A stretch of 58,310 bases of DNA from Nitrospira sp. Lineage in GTDB: Bacteria; Nitrospirota; Nitrospiria; SBBL01; JAADHI01. The notes beneath the pieces are model-generated. The model was given only the letters and a program-made list of their open reading frames with translations. It searched no databases and was not told the DNA's origin. Position numbers and translations under genes: made by a program. Below, in pieces: positions 34,211 through 43,252 of this stretch. The stretch spans positions 1 to 58,310 of the forward strand of contig JALUVJ010000053.1 in assembly GCA_027020665.1 (NCBI GenBank), read 5' to 3'. The first letter of the stretch is position 1. Each line of letters opens with the position of its first letter.

Positions 34211-34872
34211 AACCAAAAAAGCAGCAGCATCAACAAGCCGATCGGTACGTCACCGCCATTATTCAAGGCCTTGAAAAAGCGATTCCGGAAGCGGACACCG
34301 CACTGAACTATCAAACATCCTTCCAGCTTTTAATCGCCACCATCCTTTCCGCGCAATGCACCGATGTGCGTGTTAATCAGGTCACACCCAAATTCTTTGA
34401 AACCTTTCCGGGGCCCGAAGACATCGTCAAGGGCGATCCCGAGCTTATAATTTCTCTCATCCGTTCCACCGGATTTTTTAACAACAAAGCCAAAAACATC
34501 ATCGCCTGCTCCAAAAAACTACTCGAAAAACATGGGGGAAAAGTCCCCGAGGACCTGGATGCCCTGGTCGCGCTGCCGGGTGTGGGACGAAAAACGGCAA
34601 ACGTCGTCTTAGGCACTGCCTTCGGACATCAAACCCTCGTTGTGGATACCCACGTGCGGCGCGTTTCAAACCGGCTGGGTTTATCCCGATCCTCCGACCC
34701 TGTCAAAATCGAAGCAGATTTAAGTCGCCTGATCCCGAAAGAAAAATGGACCGCCACCGGACACCGCCTGCTTCTGCACGGCCGCTACGTGTGCAAGGCA
34801 CGCAAACCCTTGTGCGAAGAATGCGTCCTCGTTGATTTATGCCCTTCCGCTGCTTTAGGAAATTCCGATTAA
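34207..34872 (+). CDS. nth: Endonuclease III
   Basis: A 221-residue base-excision DNA glycosylase/AP lyase. The helix-hairpin-helix LPGVGRKTANVVLG carries the catalytic Lys129, and the conserved Asp147 is in VVDTHVRRVSNRLGL. The C-terminal [4Fe-4S] loop has Cys196, Cys203, Cys206 and Cys212 (C-x6-C-x2-C-x5-C). It removes oxidised pyrimidines from DNA. The start is GTG at 34207, overlapping the stop of the YggX-like gene. The last codons coincide with a degenerate copy of the 20-bp repeat, which supplies the TAA stop. Confidence 0.97.
   Translation: MKPKKQQHQQADRYVTAIIQGLEKAIPEADTALNYQTSFQLLIATILSAQCTDVRVNQVTPKFFETFPGPEDIVKGDPELIISLIRSTGFFNNKAKNIIACSKKLLEKHGGKVPEDLDALVALPGVGRKTANVVLGTAFGHQTLVVDTHVRRVSNRLGLSRSSDPVKIEADLSRLIPKEKWTATGHRLLLHGRYVCKARKPLCEECVLVDLCPSAALGNSD
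34855..34872 (+). repeat. Degenerate gene-end repeat overlapping the nth stop codon
   Basis: TTAGGAAATTCCGATTAA matches the repeat consensus at most positions (one gap, three substitutions). Its terminal TAA is the stop codon of nth. Confidence 0.45.
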
Positions 34873-34962
34873 ATCCGGATTGCGTTTTTGAAGAAATAAA
34901 ATTTTCAGACTCTTCAAGGTGAAAATTTCAAATTGCGGGAAATCGCAGGCTGTTTACAAAAT

Positions 34963-34991
34963 TTGTTTCATCTGCACACCTTTGTTAAAAT
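34963..34991 (+). promoter_or_regulatory. Promoter of gltX
   Basis: TTGTTT (34963-34968) and TAAAAT (34986-34991) are separated by 17 bp. Transcription would start near 34998, about 36 nt before the ATG. Confidence 0.55.
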
Positions 34992-35033
34992 GCCGTAATT
35001 TTTCCTGTTTTATTTAAAATGAGAGGAGTATTC

Positions 35034-36452
35034 ATGTCTGAGATCCGTGTTCGTTTTGCCCCCAGTCCCACCGGGTTTTTACACATCGGCGGCGCCAGAA
35101 CCGCATTATTCAACTGGCTTTATGCGCGTCACCGCGGCGGGAAATTTTTCCTTCGCATTGAAGATACCGACCCATCGCGCTCGACCGATGAAGCGATTGA
35201 GGCCATCCTGGACGGCATGCACTGGCTGGGTTTGGACTGGGATCAATGGGAAGGCGGGTCGGACGATGTGGTGCGTCAAACGGAACGCTTCGACCTCTAC
35301 AAAAGCAAGGCTGCGGAACTGCTCGAAAGGGGAAAAGCTTATCGCTGTTATTGCACGGCAGCGCAATTGGCAGAGCGGCGGCAGGCCGCCCTGAAAGAAA
35401 AACGTGTGCCGCGTTACGACGGGCGCTGCCGTGAGCGCAGCGGGCCCGCACCCGATTTGCCTTTTGCGATTCGTTTTAAAGCCCGAACCGAAGGCAAGAT
35501 CGTGGTGAACGATCTTGTAAAAGGGGACGTTGTTTTTGATCGCAGCACGATGGACGACCTCATTATTACACGCTCAGACGGCAGCCCGACCTACAATCTT
35601 TGTGTCGTGGTCGATGATGCGGACATGGCGATAACCCATGTCATCCGGGGAGATGATCATCTTAACAACACGCCGCGCCAGATTCAGCTTTATGAGGCTT
35701 TTGATTATCCCGTGCCGAAGTTTGCGCATGTGCCGATGATTTTGGGTGCCGACAAGGCCCGCCTTTCCAAACGCCACGGGGCAACCGCCGTGCAGCAATA
35801 TCGTGAAGAAGGCTATTTGCCGGAAGCAATGGTGAATTATCTCGTGCGTTTGGGTTGGTCGCACCGGGATCAGGAATTATTCACGCTGAATGAGTTGATC
35901 GAAAAATTCGCCGTGGAAGAAGTCGGCACCTCCGCCGCGATTTTTAATCCTGAAAAACTTAATTGGATCAATGCCCGTTACATCAAAACCGGGACGCCGG
36001 ATTTTTTGATTCCGCCGCTTTTGCCGCATCTTGCCAAACTGGGCATAAAAAAAGAATCCATCGATTTTGAAAAATTAAACCCGGTGATTTTGGCGCTGCG
36101 GGAACGTTCACGCAACATTGTGGAAATGGCGGAGTCAACAGCCTGTTATTTTCTCGATGAGATCCCTTACGATGAAAAAACAAAAAAATTTCTCAATGCC
36201 GAAAACCTGCCCATTCTGAAAGCGGTTCGTGATGTTTTGGCCGAAACGCCTTTTGAGCACGACCCTTTGAAAGAAGCCTTGCAGGGCATTTGTGAAAAGA
36301 TGGGAAAGAAGCTTGCAAAAATTGCCCAGCCCGTCCGCGCCGCCGTCACCGGAAAAACAGTCAGTCCCGGCATTTTTGATGTACTGGAAATTTTGGGTAA
36401 AGAGAAAGCCCTCAAGCGAATTGATGCACAGATTGCCTTGCTGAAATCGTAG
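35034..36452 (+). CDS. gltX: Glutamyl-tRNA synthetase
   Basis: A 472-residue class Ib synthetase. The HIGH region is RFAPSPTGFLHIGGARTALF at the N-terminus, followed by FFLRIEDTDPSRSTDEAIEA. The KMSKS-equivalent is KARLSKRHGATAVQQYREEG. A C-terminal anticodon-binding domain completes the usual length. The ATG at 35034 follows GAGAGGAG; an ATG five codons upstream (35019) overlaps that site. Whether it is discriminating or also charges tRNA-Gln cannot be read here. Its stop is 2 bp from the left inverted repeat of an insertion-sequence remnant. Confidence 0.97.
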   Translation: MSEIRVRFAPSPTGFLHIGGARTALFNWLYARHRGGKFFLRIEDTDPSRSTDEAIEAILDGMHWLGLDWDQWEGGSDDVVRQTERFDLYKSKAAELLERGKAYRCYCTAAQLAERRQAALKEKRVPRYDGRCRERSGPAPDLPFAIRFKARTEGKIVVNDLVKGDVVFDRSTMDDLIITRSDGSPTYNLCVVVDDADMAITHVIRGDDHLNNTPRQIQLYEAFDYPVPKFAHVPMILGADKARLSKRHGATAVQQYREEGYLPEAMVNYLVRLGWSHRDQELFTLNELIEKFAVEEVGTSAAIFNPEKLNWINARYIKTGTPDFLIPPLLPHLAKLGIKKESIDFEKLNPVILALRERSRNIVEMAESTACYFLDEIPYDEKTKKFLNAENLPILKAVRDVLAETPFEHDPLKEALQGICEKMGKKLAKIAQPVRAAVTGKTVSPGIFDVLEILGKEKALKRIDAQIALLKS

Positions 36453-36454
36453 TG

Positions 36455-36841
36455 CCCAAAATCAGCGATTGATTTCTTTAAAGAGATAGGGCGCGCGAGC
36501 GGCCGTCAAACCGATACCCGCGAGGTAAACGATACTTCCTCAAATCAGTTAGAAACGCCAAGCGAGCGGATTACCTCCCACGGGGGCCGTGTGGGCGGTA
36601 AGAAGATTCAACTTGCCATAGGAGAGATCTCGATGCTTCCGTAAAGGCCCTGATTGCCGCGACAGAAGATAAGGCATGGCGGCCCTTTGGAGAGGCCCGG
36701 ATTACCGAAGTCGTTCGCAGCATGGAAAGACCCGAAAAGCCTTTCGCCCGGTTCTCCTGGGTTGCTTTCCTGTCGAAGCATTTTGAATGCCCAGATGCCG
36801 AACTTTCGCCCTAACGCCAATTTCCTATCGCTGATCTTGGG
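36455..36841 (+). mobile_element. Decayed insertion sequence with terminal inverted repeats (IS1380-like)
   Basis: The left end CCCAAAATCAGCGAT (36455-36469) and the inverted right end (36827-36841, reading CCCAAGATCAGCGAT on the minus strand) match at 14 of 15 positions. They enclose 387 bp that include a transposase fragment in plus orientation. The element is far too short to be intact, so most of the transposase has been deleted. No convincing target duplication is visible. It fills most of the 550-bp gap between gltX and the solenoid gene. The family assignment rests on the fragment described separately. Confidence 0.62.
36602..36814 (+). pseudogene. Transposase fragment, probably IS1380 family
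   Basis: Reading from 36602 to the stop at 36812-36814 gives about 70 residues without a start codon. They include ASVKALIAATEDKAWRPFGE and then EVVRSMERPEKPFARFSW. The pattern of a VKxxIxAxxxxAW segment followed by an xxExVxxMxxxxKxFR-like stretch resembles the middle of IS1380-type transposases, recalled from memory rather than searched. An in-frame stop lies directly upstream, so the fragment cannot be expressed as is. A minus-strand frame of similar length over the same bases looks like its shadow. Confidence 0.45.
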
Positions 36842-36854
36842 GTTGAAGTAATTC

Positions 36855-36884
36855 TTGAATTTAAAACATCAAGTAGGGTATAAA
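36855..36884 (+). promoter_or_regulatory. Candidate promoter of the solenoid operon
   Basis: TTGAAT (36855-36860) and TATAAA (36879-36884) are 18 bp apart, just outside the right end of the insertion-sequence remnant. A second possible -35 (TTGACT near 36890) lacks a good partner. Confidence 0.4.
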
Positions 36885-37002
36885 ATTTGTTTGACTTTTC
36901 TTTTTTTAGAACTAGGCTTAGTGCAACAATCTTTTTTTATCTGCCGCCGGGTTAAAATCGACTTGCGGGTTTGATGAAATTTTAGGACAAGAAGGAGTTT
37001 GA

Positions 37003-38463
37003 ATGAACAGCGAATTGGCGGCAAAATTGGATCCCAATGTGAAATCGGATGCCGAACGACAACAGGCGATAGAGCAACTGGTCTTTAATCCCCAAAAACC
37101 GGACCCCGAAGTATGGCGGGCAGTGATTCCGATCATCGAAAAAGAGCCTGTCGTCTGGATACAGCAGATGGAAATTCGACTTTTAAAAAGGCTGCCTTTT
37201 CAGGTGGACTTTGTTAAAGCGGCCTTTTCCCTGTTGGATGTTTCTCAGCCCGACCTGCGTTTGCAAGGCGCAAGCCTGATTCACCAGGTGGTGGATCGTC
37301 TGGCCTTTGAAAAAAATCACGAAGCCCTTAAAACCTTTGAAGAAGCCCTCTTAGGCCACTTGGTCGCGGCGCTATCACGAGAGGACCTCGTGGCGCAGCC
37401 GCCGGTGTGGAATGAGCTGTATAAAACACTTGCCGACTTAAGTGATTCCGCCGCAGTGACGGATGCCATGACCGCTTTACTGCCTAAGGGCGGGGATGAC
37501 GCACTGCGGCTCTTTGCGCAATATGTGCAAGGCAAGTATGCCGAAAGCTGCCTGGAAGCCCTTTTACGCGGCTGTACGGAAACAAGCTCGGAAGATACCC
37601 TGCAACACCTCGTGCGGGCCTTGCAAGTTCAAGTATCGAAAGAAGGCCGTGTGACCGGGTATGCCAATACGGAAGCCGTCATTCAGGCCTTGCTTGGCGC
37701 GCTGAAAAGCAAAAGCGAAAATGTCCGGCGCGAAGTCTGTGCCGTTTTAGCCGCCCGCGCTGTCGCCGCTGCGAAGACAAAAGATGCGCTCCCGCTTGAG
37801 GATGAAGTTTGGGATGGCCTCTTTGCACTGTATGAAAAACGTCTTTCTTCTCCGGTGGCCCGGGACAAGGATGTGGCCAATCAGGCGATTGCCGCCTTGC
37901 CCATTAATCAATCCCGGCTCACGCGTCTTTTTGATGTCATGCATCGCGTGCAGGACGAAATGGAAAAACAAAATGTTGTGGGGTTGATCGGTAGTTTTAA
38001 AACGTCGGAATCCAGAACGGAACTGCTGCGGCTGCTGCGGGAAAACTTTGCCGGCTTGCGCTTGGAGGCGCAGAAAATCACCATCAATGCGGTTTCCAAA
38101 TATTTACCCGATGAAGAGATTGAAACCGAATTTGAAAAACTGCTTGCAGGCAAAGGCCTGCACTCTGATATCTTATCGGCTTTGGGCGATAAACTGTTTT
38201 CACCGCTTCCGAGTCTAAGGGCCCGTCTGCTCAGATGGCTCGACCTGAATGAAAAAACGAAACGTCCCCTGCTGGAACAATTTCAACTGCCGATGATGCA
38301 TACAAAGGTGATTCAGGCCGCGAGACGTTTTAACACCGACTCGGAAATTCAGGAACGTCTCCTGATATTGGAGCCTTTACTGATGATGAATGACGCAAAA
38401 GTGAAACTAAATGAAACACTGAAAGCCTTTCCGGCTGCGACTCAGGCGGAATCAAAATCATGA
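37003..38463 (+). CDS. Hypothetical alpha-helical repeat (HEAT/ARM-like) protein
   Basis: A 486-residue, cytoplasmic-looking protein made almost entirely of amphipathic helices in pairs of about 35-45 residues. Examples are DVSQPDLRLQGASLIHQVVD, LKSKSENVRREVCAVLAARA and NFAGLRLEAQKITINAVSKY. That pattern fits a HEAT-type solenoid, a protein-binding scaffold, but I recognise no specific family. It has no signal peptide, membrane segment or catalytic motif. The ATG follows AAGGAG. The stop overlaps the next small gene (ATGA), so the two products probably act together. A promoter lies just downstream of the insertion-sequence remnant. Confidence 0.7.
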   Translation: MNSELAAKLDPNVKSDAERQQAIEQLVFNPQKPDPEVWRAVIPIIEKEPVVWIQQMEIRLLKRLPFQVDFVKAAFSLLDVSQPDLRLQGASLIHQVVDRLAFEKNHEALKTFEEALLGHLVAALSREDLVAQPPVWNELYKTLADLSDSAAVTDAMTALLPKGGDDALRLFAQYVQGKYAESCLEALLRGCTETSSEDTLQHLVRALQVQVSKEGRVTGYANTEAVIQALLGALKSKSENVRREVCAVLAARAVAAAKTKDALPLEDEVWDGLFALYEKRLSSPVARDKDVANQAIAALPINQSRLTRLFDVMHRVQDEMEKQNVVGLIGSFKTSESRTELLRLLRENFAGLRLEAQKITINAVSKYLPDEEIETEFEKLLAGKGLHSDILSALGDKLFSPLPSLRARLLRWLDLNEKTKRPLLEQFQLPMMHTKVIQAARRFNTDSEIQERLLILEPLLMMNDAKVKLNETLKAFPAATQAESKS

Positions 38464-38750
38464 ATGAACTGGCGCAATTACTCATCAATAAAATAGATCC
38501 GCTGCCCCGGGCAAAGATTGTCTTTGTGGGTTTTCGTTTGCCCGAATCCTGCGGCGGCGGCACGGAACTGGAATTCGGTAATCCGGAGCAAACGGCGGGT
38601 TTGGGTTTGAGTCCCGGCGCGTCGCTCATGGCCAAGGATTTTGTCAAAACGCTGCTTGAGGATCTTTTTTCAGACGATTCCGAAATTGAGCACAGTGAGT
38701 TCAGGCTTTCGGAAGACGGGGCGGTCTTTACCGTCACCGCGCTGGATTAG
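38460..38750 (+). CDS. Small hypothetical protein, partner of the solenoid gene
   Basis: A 96-residue protein with no family I recognise. It starts MNELAQLLINKIDPLPRAKI and contains IVFVGFRLPESCGGGTELEF and an acidic C-terminal half (LLEDLFSDDSEIEHSEFRLS) that ends in a beta-like FTVTALD. It overlaps the upstream gene by 4 bp and is followed by a clear terminator, so the two genes form a closed two-gene operon. Confidence 0.7.
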   Translation: MNELAQLLINKIDPLPRAKIVFVGFRLPESCGGGTELEFGNPEQTAGLGLSPGASLMAKDFVKTLLEDLFSDDSEIEHSEFRLSEDGAVFTVTALD

Positions 38751-38780
38751 TTGATTGAGATACGATTGATACGGCACAAA

Positions 38781-38810
38781 AAAGGGACTCGGCAAGCTGA
38801 GTCCTTTTTT
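38781..38810 (+). terminator. Intrinsic terminator after the solenoid operon
   Basis: GGACTC (38785-38790) pairs with GAGTCC (38799-38804) across an 8-nt loop. Six Ts follow (38805-38810) and an A-run precedes, so it may work in both directions. Confidence 0.85.
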
Positions 38811-38824
38811 ATTGAGGAATGTAC

Positions 38825-40885
38825 ATGAAAAGTTTGTGGTCAAACAAGGCAGCAAAGGGCTTATCGGGCATTGATCTCGTTGTCTACACCTCACGGCTCA
38901 TCGGTGCAAATACCCGTCTGGTGCTTTGGGGCGGGGGGAATTCGTCCATCAAAACAAAAAGTGTGGATCATGCCGGCAGAGAAACCAAGGTGCTTTGGAT
39001 CAAAGGCTCCGGCTCGGACATGCGTACGATCGCCCCTAAAAACTTCACTCCGCTACGGCTTCAAGACCTCCTGCCCTTGAAACAGCGCGACGCCATGACA
39101 GATGAAGCCATGGTGGATTATCAAATGAAATCGATGCTGGACCCCAAGGCGCCCAAACCGTCTATTGAGACCTTGCTGCATGCCTTTTTACCTCCTGCGC
39201 ACATTTACCATACACACGCCGACGCCATCTGCGCCCTGACCGATACGCCCAACAGCCGGAAGGTCGTCCGGGAGGTTTTCGGCGATGGCGTGGCCGTGAT
39301 CGACTATACGCGTCCCGGCTTCCTGCTTTCAAAGCGGGTCGCACAAGCCTATGAGAAAAATCCGGAGATCACGGGCATCATTCTCGACAAACACGGTTTG
39401 ATTACTTTCGGGGAAACCGCGCAGGCCGCTTACCAAATGACCATCAAGATGGTGAGCAAGGCCGAACGTTACGCCGCAGAAAAACTGAAGGGCAACAAGG
39501 TCATGGGCGCGCTTCAAGTCAAGGGCCTGCCGGTCAATAAACGGCGTACGCTTGCCGCAGCGATTGCCCCGATCCTTCGGGGAGAAGTCAGCCGAAACAA
39601 GCTGATGGTCATGCGTTACGAAGATGACTCTGCCTTATTAAAGTTTATCGGTTCGGAAAAAGCGAAAAAACTCACGCAGATCGGCCCTTTTACACCGGAT
39701 CACCTCATGCACACGCGGCCCTGGCCCTTGTTTGTCGACACGAAAAATCCCGGCGATTTCAAAGTCTTGACCCAGGAGATCCGCAAAGGGCTTGCGGCCT
39801 ACCGCAAGCGGGCCGCGGATTATTTCAATCGTTACAAACCCGAAGGCGTCACGATGTTGGATCCCAACCCCCGCGTGATTTTAATCCCCGGCATCGGCAT
39901 GTTCAGCACGGGCAAAGATGATCGCGCCGCGACCATTGTGCATGACTTGTACATGCACACCTTTCCCGTCATCGAGGCCGCAACGGCCATTCAATCCTAC
40001 CGGACCATTTCATTAAAAGAGACTTGTGACTTTGAATACTGGCCCATGGAAAACTTCAAGCTTTCCCTCTTGCCCCCCGAAAAATCTTTTTCAAGAAAGG
40101 TCGCGTTGATTACGGGTGCCGCCGGCGCCATTGGCTCGGCCATCGCATCGGCCTTTGTAGAGGCGGGCGCGTCTGTCATTGTAACCGACCTTGCGGGAGA
40201 AAAGGTATTTGCTTTGGCAGACAAATTAAATGAAGCCGCCGGCAGCCGACAGGCGTTTGCTATTCCAATGGACGTTGGGAATGCGCGTGATGTGAAGCGG
40301 GGATTCGAAGCTGCGGCACTGGCCTTCGGCGGCCTCGACATTTTTATTTCAAACGCAGGCATTGCACGCACGGCTTCTGTGGATGCGCTCAGCCTGAATG
40401 ATTGGGAGACCTCGTTGCGTGTGAATGCCACCGGGCATTTGCTGACTTCCCAGGCGGCCTTGAAAATCATGAAAGCGCAGGGACTGGGCGGTGCGATTGT
40501 TGTGGTGACGAGTAAGAACGTGCTTGCGCCGGGGAAAGATTTCGGCGCCTACTCTGCTTCAAAGGCCGCGCAAACTCAACTGTCCCGCATCATGGCTATT
40601 GAAAACGCTTCCGTCGGCATCCGCGTGAACATGGTGACGCCGGACGGGATTTTTGAGGGTTCCGGGCTCTGGTCTGAGTCTGTTCGCGAAGAGCGTGCCA
40701 AAGCGCACGGGATCTCCCCGGATAAAGTCGAAGCCTTTTACGCCAAGCGCAACCTCCTGCAAACCCCGATCCTTGGACACGATGTTGCGGAAGCCGTGCT
40801 TTTTCTGGCATCCGAGCGCGCAGCAAAAACAACCGGCGCGATTTTGCCCATTGACGGAGGCTTGCGGGAAGCCTTTCCCCGCTAA
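38825..40885 (+). CDS. Bifunctional class II aldolase / short-chain dehydrogenase (rhamnulose-phosphate aldolase-alcohol dehydrogenase type)
   Basis: A 686-residue two-domain protein. The N-terminal half is a class II (zinc) aldolase with LVLWGGGNSSIKTK, WIKGSGSDMRTIAPKNF, and the metal site HTHADAICAL; a second histidine, from DKHGLITFGETAQAAY, completes it. The C-terminal 260 residues are an SDR enzyme with ALITGAAGAIGSAIASAF, the NAG motif in ISNAGIARTAS, and the catalytic YSASKAAQTQLSR. Related fusions split rhamnulose-1-phosphate and oxidise the lactaldehyde formed; the substrate here is not certain. The ATG at 38825 fits GAGGA better than the ATG at 38819. It is followed by mobA after 10 bp. 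Confidence 0.9.
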   Translation: MKSLWSNKAAKGLSGIDLVVYTSRLIGANTRLVLWGGGNSSIKTKSVDHAGRETKVLWIKGSGSDMRTIAPKNFTPLRLQDLLPLKQRDAMTDEAMVDYQMKSMLDPKAPKPSIETLLHAFLPPAHIYHTHADAICALTDTPNSRKVVREVFGDGVAVIDYTRPGFLLSKRVAQAYEKNPEITGIILDKHGLITFGETAQAAYQMTIKMVSKAERYAAEKLKGNKVMGALQVKGLPVNKRRTLAAAIAPILRGEVSRNKLMVMRYEDDSALLKFIGSEKAKKLTQIGPFTPDHLMHTRPWPLFVDTKNPGDFKVLTQEIRKGLAAYRKRAADYFNRYKPEGVTMLDPNPRVILIPGIGMFSTGKDDRAATIVHDLYMHTFPVIEAATAIQSYRTISLKETCDFEYWPMENFKLSLLPPEKSFSRKVALITGAAGAIGSAIASAFVEAGASVIVTDLAGEKVFALADKLNEAAGSRQAFAIPMDVGNARDVKRGFEAAALAFGGLDIFISNAGIARTASVDALSLNDWETSLRVNATGHLLTSQAALKIMKAQGLGGAIVVVTSKNVLAPGKDFGAYSASKAAQTQLSRIMAIENASVGIRVNMVTPDGIFEGSGLWSESVREERAKAHGISPDKVEAFYAKRNLLQTPILGHDVAEAVLFLASERAAKTTGAILPIDGGLREAFPR

Positions 40886-40895
40886 GAGATAGAAA

Positions 40896-41525
40896 ATGCC
40901 AAAAGATCCGGCCGGGGTTTCTGATGCGGTCTGCGGTGTCGTACTCGCCGGCGGGCAGTCGCGGCGGATGGGTGCGAATAAAGCCCTGATGCCCTTCAAG
41001 GGGAAAACCCTGATTGCTTACGCAACGGATGTGCTTTCCTCCCTTTTTTCTGAAGTTGTGATTGTTACCGATGCTCGTTCCCATTCGGAAAACGATTATG
41101 CCTGTTTTTCTTGTCCCGTGCTTTGCGACCGGACTGCAGGCATCGGTCCCATTGGCGGGATTGAAACGGCCTTACGCGCTTTTCCGGGGAAGGGGATTTT
41201 TGTTGCGGCGGCAGACATGCCTTTTCTCAAAGCGCCGGTGATCAAGGCCATGCTGGCACACACCGCAGGCTGTGACTGGGTTGTTCCCGAACTTGCGGGC
41301 AGGCTGCATCCGCTGCATGCCTTTTACGGCCCGGACTGTCTTCCGGCCATCACTGCGGCCATTCGGTCAAAATCCTTTGCCCTGCATCGTTTAGTTCTCC
41401 GGCTCCGCACCTGTTTTTTCCCGGAAAAAACCTTTCGAAGTCTTGATCCGGATCTCAGATCGCTTTTTAATATCAATACCCCGGAAACCTTTGCGCAGGC
41501 TGAAACTTTGCCTGAATCAATATAA
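40896..41525 (+). CDS. mobA: Molybdenum cofactor guanylyltransferase
   Basis: A 209-residue nucleotidyltransferase that adds GMP to molybdopterin. The GTP-binding signature VVLAGGQSRRMGANKALMPF is near residues 15-34. It is followed by GPIGGIETALRAF, the metal-binding FVAAADMPFLKAPVI and a C-terminal FNINTPETFAQA, all typical for MobA. The presence of this gene implies at least one molybdo-enzyme of the DMSO reductase family elsewhere, perhaps a formate dehydrogenase or nitrate/nitrite enzyme. It lies 10 bp after the aldolase/SDR gene. The Shine-Dalgarno is weak. Confidence 0.93.
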   Translation: MPKDPAGVSDAVCGVVLAGGQSRRMGANKALMPFKGKTLIAYATDVLSSLFSEVVIVTDARSHSENDYACFSCPVLCDRTAGIGPIGGIETALRAFPGKGIFVAAADMPFLKAPVIKAMLAHTAGCDWVVPELAGRLHPLHAFYGPDCLPAITAAIRSKSFALHRLVLRLRTCFFPEKTFRSLDPDLRSLFNINTPETFAQAETLPESI

Positions 41526-41549
41526 AGGACGCGCTAAAAAATAGTCCTT
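41525..41549 (+). terminator. Weak terminator-like hairpin after mobA
   Basis: AAGGAC (41525-41530) and GTCCTT (41544-41549) form a 6-bp stem with a 13-nt A-rich loop, followed by ATTTAAG. The T-tract is poor. Confidence 0.3.
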
Positions 41550-41692
41550 ATTTAAGCGGCATATTGTGTCCGTCCGACTTGGATCATCCAGGAATTTGAG
41601 TCATAAAACCTTGTTATTCATTTTCAGATCGTCTATGATGTTTCCCTTCAAGCACGTAGCGAGTTGATCTCTTTAAATAAGTGAGTTGAAAA

Positions 41693-43099
41693 ATGGACAC
41701 AAATTCAGACACCCAGTCCAGCCGGTTTCATTCCAGGATACTCAACAATATTTCCGAACCCCTTATTGTCATTAATAAAGATTTTATCATCAGTTACAAC
41801 AACCGTGCGGCTTTGCCCGATGCAAAAACGAATGCATTCGGTGAAAAGTGTTACAAGGTCTTACATGAACGTGAAAGCCCGTGCGAGCCTTGTCCTTGCA
41901 TGGATGCCTTTAAACAGGGAAAACCCTTTCGTACCATCAAAACATTCGGCGAAAACGGAGACCTTGCAGAGAAAGAATTTTCAGCCTATCCCGTTTTTAG
42001 GGATAACGGTGAGATTTCCCACGCAATTGAAATGATCCGGGATATTTCAAAACCTTCGGAAACCGCAGCGGACATGCCCCGGAAAAGCCGTGTAGGACAA
42101 AAACTCAATGCTCTGCCCTCTTCCGATACACCGGACGAGACCTCTTTTTGCGGCATGATCGGCCACAGCAAAAAAATGCGCGCGCTCTTTCAGATGATTC
42201 GTCTTGTGGCGCCCAGCAGCGCCACGGTTTTGATTTACGGTGAGAGCGGCACGGGAAAAGAACGTGTGGCGCAGGCCATCCACCAAATGAGCCCGAGGCG
42301 ACATCGGCCTTTTGTGGCCATCGACTGTGGGGCCTTGCCGGAGGCGCTCTTGGAAAGTGAATTATTCGGACATGTCAAAGGCGCTTTTACGGGTGCGATC
42401 TCGAATAAGAAAGGCCTCTTTGAAGAAGCCGAAGGCGGCACACTTTTTTTAGACGAAATCAGTGACACCAGCCTGGTTTTTCAATCCAAACTACTGCGGG
42501 CCCTGCAAGAAGGAGAAGCGCGGCCTGTGGGAGGAAACCGCAGCGTGAAGGTGAATGTGCGCATGATTGCCGCAACCAACCGCTCTTTAAAAGAGGGGAT
42601 CGCAAAAAAGACTTTTCGGGAAGATCTCTATTACCGCCTTGCCGTTATGCCGATTATGATTCCGCCCTTGCGGGGCCGATTGGACGATATCCCGCTGTTG
42701 GTCGATCACTTTATTGAACGCTACGCCAAGAAAAACGGTAAAGCGCCGATGTCTCTTTCCAAAGAAGCCTCAGAATTGTTGCTGAGAATGCCCTGGAAAG
42801 GCAATGTGCGGGAACTGGAAAATGTCATCGAACGCGGCGTCCTGGTTTCTCAAAACTCTGAAATTTCGCTGGAATCCTTATTAATTGAAGAAGAAGTCAC
42901 TTCGCTGGGATACGCCGCCCCCTCCGGTTCCCTTTTCAGTTCGACTCAGGAAGTCATGTCCAAGGTGGAAAGAGAGCGCATTATTGAGTCCCTCCAGGAA
43001 TGCAAAGGCAACAAATCCAAAGCCGCACGTTTATTGGGCATTTCACGCGCAAGCTTTTATAATAAACTCAAACGCTATCAAATTCCGGTCTCGTTTTAA
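41693..43099 (+). CDS. Sigma-54-dependent transcriptional activator (PAS-AAA-Fis)
   Basis: A 468-residue enhancer-binding protein. The N-terminal PAS domain contains [20 protein letters not shown], four closely spaced cysteines that could sense redox state or bind metal. The central AAA+ domain has Walker A GESGTGKE near residue 183, the sigma-54 contact loop GAFTGA near 230, EGGTLFLDE (Walker B) and the arginine-finger region. The C-terminal Fis-type helix-turn-helix is [20 protein letters not shown]. It has no receiver domain, so it is not part of a two-component pair. It is followed by the SLBB export gene and may control that polysaccharide locus. Confidence 0.94.
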   Translation: MDTNSDTQSSRFHSRILNNISEPLIVINKDFIISYNNRAALPDAKTNAFGEKCYKVLHERESPCEPCPCMDAFKQGKPFRTIKTFGENGDLAEKEFSAYPVFRDNGEISHAIEMIRDISKPSETAADMPRKSRVGQKLNALPSSDTPDETSFCGMIGHSKKMRALFQMIRLVAPSSATVLIYGESGTGKERVAQAIHQMSPRRHRPFVAIDCGALPEALLESELFGHVKGAFTGAISNKKGLFEEAEGGTLFLDEISDTSLVFQSKLLRALQEGEARPVGGNRSVKVNVRMIAATNRSLKEGIAKKTFREDLYYRLAVMPIMIPPLRGRLDDIPLLVDHFIERYAKKNGKAPMSLSKEASELLLRMPWKGNVRELENVIERGVLVSQNSEISLESLLIEEEVTSLGYAAPSGSLFSSTQEVMSKVERERIIESLQECKGNKSKAARLLGISRASFYNKLKRYQIPVSF

Positions 43100-43252
43100 T
43101 TTTAGCGGGATCTCTGTCTTAACTTCCCATATTTTTATTATAGACTCATATCTTTGCATTCAGACTGAAGCGGCCCTTCTTTCTCTATGGCGTTTTATAC
43201 CGTGATCTATTAAGCTTTCTTAAATTCCCCGAAGAAGAGGTTTTCTTTCAAC

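Noticed and set aside
36608-36820. 70-codon minus-strand frame in the gltX downstream gap
   Set aside because: It is antisense to the transposase-like fragment inside the insertion-sequence remnant and is more likely its shadow.
43160-43175. Possible sigma-54 promoter (TTGCA) before the SLBB export gene
   Set aside because: The -24 GG element is missing at the required distance.
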